This document shows positions 4,923 through 8,741 of a stretch of DNA of 8,741 nt, piece by piece. Below the pieces are notes generated by a model, which worked only from the letters and a program-made list of their open reading frames with translations, was not told where the DNA came from and did no database searches. Location: NCBI GenBank assembly GCA_003151315.1, contig PLXF01000189.1, forward strand, positions 1 through 8,741, read 5' to 3'. The translations under genes were made by a program, and so were the position numbers. The stretch is from Parachlamydiales bacterium (GTDB lineage: Bacteria; Chlamydiota; Chlamydiia; Chlamydiales; SM23-39). Position 1 is the first letter of the stretch. Each line of letters opens with the position of its first letter.

Positions 4923-7595
4923 ATGGATTCACCATTCCCCGACCACGCTCAAATGAGTAATGCTCCTCTGATTGAGGAGCTTTATGAAAAATATCGGGAA
5001 AATCCTCAGAGCGTAGATCCCTCTTGGCGCCATTTTTTTGAGGGGATCGCTTTTGCCGCTTATCTCTCTAAACAGGGTGGGGAAATGGCGGCTACGGCCC
5101 AGCCCCAACTGCGCGTTTTTGAACTTGTCCAGTTGTATCGCCGCAAAGGGCATCTCAACGCCCAATTTAATCCGATACGGAAGGCATCGGTCGATCTAAA
5201 AGAGGGGTTGATCTCTGCAAATGAGCTAGAGCAAATCTATCCGACGCTCGGATTCTGTGCTTCGAAAGAAGCCCCTTTACGGGAGATTATTTCTTCTTTA
5301 GAGGCGATTTATTCTTCGCGGATTGGTTTTGAATATATGGATCTGGGCAACGCGGCCCTGGAAGAGTGGGTCCAAAATCACATTGAGCCTCGCTTGGCGA
5401 TCGATCTCCCCCTGGAAGAGAAGCACATTTTATTAGATCTTTTAAGCCAAGCGGAAATGCTCGAGACATTTTTGCATACGAAATATGTGGGGCAAACCCG
5501 CTTTTCCTTAGAAGGGGGAGAGACGATGATCCCCGTTTTACGGGAGTTGGTAGAAAGGGGGGCTGAGTTAGGAATCGAGCAGTTCTACCTAGGGATGGCC
5601 CATCGGGGACGGCTCAATGTATTGGCGAACATTTTGAATAAACCCTATTCGTCCCTATTTAACGAATTTGAAGATGACACAACTTTATCTTACTCGGGCA
5701 ATGACGACGTTAAATATCATCTGGGATTTTCGGCAGAGGTGGCTACCCGATCGGGAAAAAAGGTTTCCCTTTCTTTAGCGGCTAACCCCTCCCACCTAGA
5801 ATCGGTCGATCCGGTTGTAGTCGGCGAGACCTATGCCAAGCAAATAGTTGCGAGCGATACAGAAAAAAAACGGATCGGTGCGATTTTAATCCATGGCGAC
5901 GCTTCTCTTGCGGGACAAGGGGTGATTTACGAAACGTTACAGCTAATGAGGTTGCCCTCTTATTCGATCGGCGGAACGCTTCATCTCGTTGTCAATAACC
6001 AGATTGGTTATACAACGGTCCCAGAAGAGGGGCGATCGACCCGTTATTGCACCGATATTGCTAAAACATTTGGCTGCCCTGTTTTTCACGTTAATGCCGA
6101 AGATCCCGAAAGCTGCTTATTGGCTGCTATATGGGCCTTAGAGATTCGGCAGCGGTTTCAGATTGATGTCTTTATCGATCTCGTCTGCTACAGAAAATAT
6201 GGGCATAATGAAGGGGATGAACCCTCTTTCACCCAGCCGATCCAATATGCGCAGATTCGCGCTAAAAAATCGATTCGGCAACTCTACCTAGAAGAGTTGC
6301 TTGCGAAAGGGAGCACGCAAGAGGGATTAGCCCAGGATTTTGAGGCGGCCTACAAAGAAAAATTAGCCCAAGCGCTAGCGCAATCACAAGGACAAAAAAA
6401 GGCCCCTACTGAAGAGCGGCCTCGAGCGGCGAAACTTCTCGATCCTTTTCCGAGCGCCGTCCCAACGCCGACTCTCATCGAAGTGATCCAAACATTTTGC
6501 ACCGTTCCTTCCGATTTCCATCTTCATGTAAAGCTGAAAAAATGGCTGAAAGACCGACTCGATGCGGTGACAGGCGATCCGGACAAAAAAGGGATCGATT
6601 GGTCGACCGCAGAATGTCTTGCCTTTGGAACGTTGCTTAAAGAGGGGATTTCGATTCGCCTCGCAGGTCAAGATGCCAAAAGAGGAACCTTTAGCCAACG
6701 GCATATTGTGTGGACCGATAGTGAAGATGCTCATCTTCATAGCCCCCTTTCTTCATTTACAGGTCGCTTTGACGCGATCAATTCCCCTTTAACCGAATTT
6801 GCGGGGATGGGATTTGAATATGGGTATACCTGGGGCTCTCCTGAAGCACTTGTGCTCTGGGAGGCGCAGTACGGAGATTTCGATAATGGGGCACAGATTA
6901 TTATCGATCAATACATCGTCAGCGCCGAGCAAAAATGGAACACCCCCTCATCTCTTGCCCTTCTTCTGCCGCACGCCTATGAAGGGGCGGGTCCAGAGCA
7001 CTCCTCGGCCCGTTTAGAGCGCTTTTTACAGCTTTGCGCCGACAATAATATTCAGGTGGTCAATGCCTCTACGCCCGCGCAATATTTCCATCTATTGCGC
7101 CGACAAGCGCTTAGAAAAGTGAAAAAGCCTCTCATTGTATTTACGCCTAAAAGTCTTCTGCGCGCCGCCGCTTGCACAAGTAGCCTCCATGATCTAGCTC
7201 ATGGGCATTTTGAAGAGATTTTAGGGGATGTGGTGCTCTCGCCTAAGCGGGTGATTTTCTGTTCGGGAAAAGTCTATTACGATTTGCTCAGTAAACGAGA
7301 GGAGCGAACCGATATTGCCCTCATTCGGATTGAACAGATCTATCCGCTTCACGAAGAGAAACTTCGTACAGTTTTCGCTCAATACAAAGGGTGTAAGAGT
7401 TTTGTCTTTGTTCAAGAGGAGCCAGAAAATGGGGGCGCCTGGAGTTATCTAGCGCTTAAGTTTCCCTCGGTCGCCCCTGCCGGTATTACGGTGCAGTATC
7501 TAGGACGCCCCGGCAGCCCCACAACGGCTACCGGTTCCCATTTGAAGCATAAAAAAGAGCAGCAAGCGCTGATTGAACGAGCGCTAGAGGTTTAA
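4923..7595 (+). CDS. sucA: 2-oxoglutarate dehydrogenase E1 component (SucA)
   Basis: This 890-residue thiamine diphosphate enzyme decarboxylates 2-oxoglutarate and passes the succinyl group to the lipoyl arm of E2. It is slightly shorter than E. coli SucA (933). The N-terminal E1o segment is clear: PLIEELYEKYRENPQSVDPSW (15-35) and RVFELVQLYRRKGHL (64-78). Active-site regions follow: GMAHRGRLNVLAN (224-236), LAANPSHLESVDP (285-297), and the thiamine diphosphate motif GDAS (325-328) with VVNNQIGYTT (356-365). YGHNEGDEPSFTQP (426-439) is also typical. The transketolase-like pyrimidine domain has GQDAKRGTFSQRH (582-594) and EFAGMGFEYGY (625-635). The C-terminal domain ends with QEEPENGGAWSY (831-842) and YLGRPGSPTTATGSHLKHKKEQ (from 859). 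All key segments are intact. It leads an operon with sucB starting 2 nt downstream. Confidence 0.97.
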   Translation: MDSPFPDHAQMSNAPLIEELYEKYRENPQSVDPSWRHFFEGIAFAAYLSKQGGEMAATAQPQLRVFELVQLYRRKGHLNAQFNPIRKASVDLKEGLISANELEQIYPTLGFCASKEAPLREIISSLEAIYSSRIGFEYMDLGNAALEEWVQNHIEPRLAIDLPLEEKHILLDLLSQAEMLETFLHTKYVGQTRFSLEGGETMIPVLRELVERGAELGIEQFYLGMAHRGRLNVLANILNKPYSSLFNEFEDDTTLSYSGNDDVKYHLGFSAEVATRSGKKVSLSLAANPSHLESVDPVVVGETYAKQIVASDTEKKRIGAILIHGDASLAGQGVIYETLQLMRLPSYSIGGTLHLVVNNQIGYTTVPEEGRSTRYCTDIAKTFGCPVFHVNAEDPESCLLAAIWALEIRQRFQIDVFIDLVCYRKYGHNEGDEPSFTQPIQYAQIRAKKSIRQLYLEELLAKGSTQEGLAQDFEAAYKEKLAQALAQSQGQKKAPTEERPRAAKLLDPFPSAVPTPTLIEVIQTFCTVPSDFHLHVKLKKWLKDRLDAVTGDPDKKGIDWSTAECLAFGTLLKEGISIRLAGQDAKRGTFSQRHIVWTDSEDAHLHSPLSSFTGRFDAINSPLTEFAGMGFEYGYTWGSPEALVLWEAQYGDFDNGAQIIIDQYIVSAEQKWNTPSSLALLLPHAYEGAGPEHSSARLERFLQLCADNNIQVVNASTPAQYFHLLRRQALRKVKKPLIVFTPKSLLRAAACTSSLHDLAHGHFEEILGDVVLSPKRVIFCSGKVYYDLLSKREERTDIALIRIEQIYPLHEEKLRTVFAQYKGCKSFVFVQEEPENGGAWSYLALKFPSVAPAGITVQYLGRPGSPTTATGSHLKHKKEQQALIERALEV

Positions 7596-7597
7596 CG

Positions 7598-8713
7598 ATG
7601 AAAATAGAGATTAAAGTCCCTTCGATGGGTGAGTCGGTGGTTGAAGCTACGATCGGCACCATTTTAAAATCTTCAGGCTCCTCCGTACGGGTCGATGAGG
7701 AGATTTTAGAGTTAGAGACCGACAAGGTCAATCAAGTTCTCTACGCGCCTGCCGCAGGACGTCTAGATTTGACGGTAAAATCGGGCGATGTGGTGAAGGT
7801 GGGTCAAACCATCGGTACGGTTGACGCTGCGGCTGCAGGGGCTGTACAAGCGGAAAAACCAAAGGCTGAGGAACCATCCCCACCTCCCAAACCGGCACCT
7901 GTCGCAACGCCTACAAATTTGCCTCCTGTCCGAAAAAAAATTGACGAGAGTTTACGTGAATCCTCTCCAACGCCTCCGGAAGAGAAAAAAGAGCCCTCTG
8001 TTATTGCGCCGACGGGTCAAGAAACCCGAAAAAAAATGTCGAAACTCCGCAAAATAATCGCTCAGCGCCTCGTCGAGGTGAAAAATCAGACGGCGATGCT
8101 CACCACCTTTAATGAGGTGGATATGAGCGCTGTGATGCAGGTGAGGGAGCGGGAACAGGAGAACTTTCAAAAACGGCACGGAATTAAACTGGGCTTTATG
8201 TCGTTTTTCATCAAGGCCGCTGTAGGCGCCTTGCAAGAGTATCCTGACATCAATGGGCGGATTGAAGGCGATGAGATCGTCTATAACAAACAATTCGATA
8301 TTGGAGTTGCGGTCGGAACCGAAAAAGGGCTAATGGTTCCCGTTATCCGGGGCGCTGATCGGCTCACCTACGCGGAGATCGAAAAAAAACTCAAAGAGTT
8401 TGCTGAAAAAGCCCGGAGCGGCACGATTGCCATCAGCGATTTGCAAGGGGGAACCTTTACGATTACGAACGGGGGCGTTTATGGCTCTCTCTTATCTACG
8501 CCCATTCTCAACCCGCCGCAAAGTGGTATTTTAGGGATGCACAACATCGTCAAACGCCCCGTTGTTGTGGAGGATCAGATTGTGATTCGCCCTATGATGT
8601 ACCTTGCTTTAAGTTACGACCACCGAATTGTCGATGGTAAAGAGTCGATCGGATTTTTGGTCCACATTAAGAAAAACCTCGAGGAGCCCGCGCGCCTCTT
8701 ATTGGATCTATAA
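7598..8713 (+). CDS. sucB: 2-oxoglutarate dehydrogenase E2, dihydrolipoyl succinyltransferase (SucB)
   Basis: This 371-residue E2 core protein moves the succinyl group from lipoamide to CoA. Residues 1-77 form one lipoyl domain with the lipoylation motif ELETDKV (Lys43). Residues 78-143 are a Pro/Ala/Glu/Lys-rich linker. The catalytic domain (about 144-371) starts at KKMSKLRKIIAQRLVE. It contains QEYPDING (213-220), TFTITNGGVYGSL (286-298) and the active-site SYDHRIVDG (339-347) with His342 and Asp346. The peripheral subunit-binding domain usual in bacterial E2 between linker and core is not recognisable, which accounts for the shorter length than E. coli SucB (about 405). The ATG follows the sucA stop by 2 nt, with TAGAGG (7585-7590) as ribosome site. 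The gene downstream begins 0 nt after the stop. Confidence 0.95.
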   Translation: MKIEIKVPSMGESVVEATIGTILKSSGSSVRVDEEILELETDKVNQVLYAPAAGRLDLTVKSGDVVKVGQTIGTVDAAAAGAVQAEKPKAEEPSPPPKPAPVATPTNLPPVRKKIDESLRESSPTPPEEKKEPSVIAPTGQETRKKMSKLRKIIAQRLVEVKNQTAMLTTFNEVDMSAVMQVREREQENFQKRHGIKLGFMSFFIKAAVGALQEYPDINGRIEGDEIVYNKQFDIGVAVGTEKGLMVPVIRGADRLTYAEIEKKLKEFAEKARSGTIAISDLQGGTFTITNGGVYGSLLSTPILNPPQSGILGMHNIVKRPVVVEDQIVIRPMMYLALSYDHRIVDGKESIGFLVHIKKNLEEPARLLLDL

Positions 8714-8741
8714 ATGTATGATGTTGTGGTGATTGGATCGG
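8714..8741 (+). CDS. lpdA: Start of a Rossmann-fold flavoprotein, probably dihydrolipoamide dehydrogenase (E3), cut by the window end
   Basis: Only nine codons are present. They read MYDVVVIGS, the beginning of an FAD-binding beta strand and glycine-rich loop as in Lpd proteins, whose N-termini commonly read YDVVVIGxGPGG. The ATG directly follows the sucB TAA with no spacer, so it belongs to the suc operon. E3 is the third enzyme of the complex, which makes lpdA the natural candidate. Other FAD or NAD(P) oxidoreductases start the same way, so the identity rests mainly on context. Confidence 0.6.

Overview
The window looks like chromosomal DNA of a chlamydia, most likely an environmental (Parachlamydia-like) lineage rather than Chlamydia itself. 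The main reason is gene order. A HemW-type radical SAM gene, a small coiled-coil protein with an acidic tail, sucA and sucB lie together in the order I remember for C. trachomatis CT052-CT055. The holA / RsmI-like methyltransferase pair likewise resembles CT047-CT048. These locus comparisons are from memory, not from a search. Base composition is moderate, and genes are tightly packed with overlapping starts and stops.

Left block (154-2783, + strand): an OsmC/Ohr-family thiol peroxidase-like gene, holA (DNA polymerase III delta) and an RsmI-like SAM methyltransferase form a compact operon. The first junction has 0 nt between stop and start, and the second has an 11-nt overlap. After a gap of about 140 nt with its own candidate promoter and leader comes a SlyD-like FKBP prolyl isomerase with a strong ribosome binding site.

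Convergent gap (2784-3100): this is the most unusual part. A 183-bp MITE-like element (2844-3026) has imperfect terminal inverted repeats of about 58 bp and is flanked by an 8-bp direct repeat, AAAGTGAC, that looks like a target-site duplication. On either side of it lie two copies of a 33-nt hairpin repeat in inverted orientation, one just after slyD and one over the 3' end of hemW. The two hairpins differ by a compensatory base-pair change. The hemW copy is translated and supplies the last residues of HemW.

Right block: hemW and the coiled-coil gene (both - strand, 4-nt overlap) diverge from sucA-sucB (+ strand) across a 218-bp AT-rich spacer that holds a perfect 13-bp palindrome. sucA and sucB encode E1 and E2 of the 2-oxoglutarate dehydrogenase complex. 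A third reading frame starts directly after sucB with a Rossmann-type N-terminus (MYDVVVIGS) and is cut by the window edge. It is probably lpdA (E3), which would make this a complete complex operon. The E2 protein lacks a recognisable peripheral subunit-binding domain. I see no CRISPR, tRNA, rRNA, phage or toxin-antitoxin genes. Apart from the repeat-rich gap, the window is housekeeping DNA.
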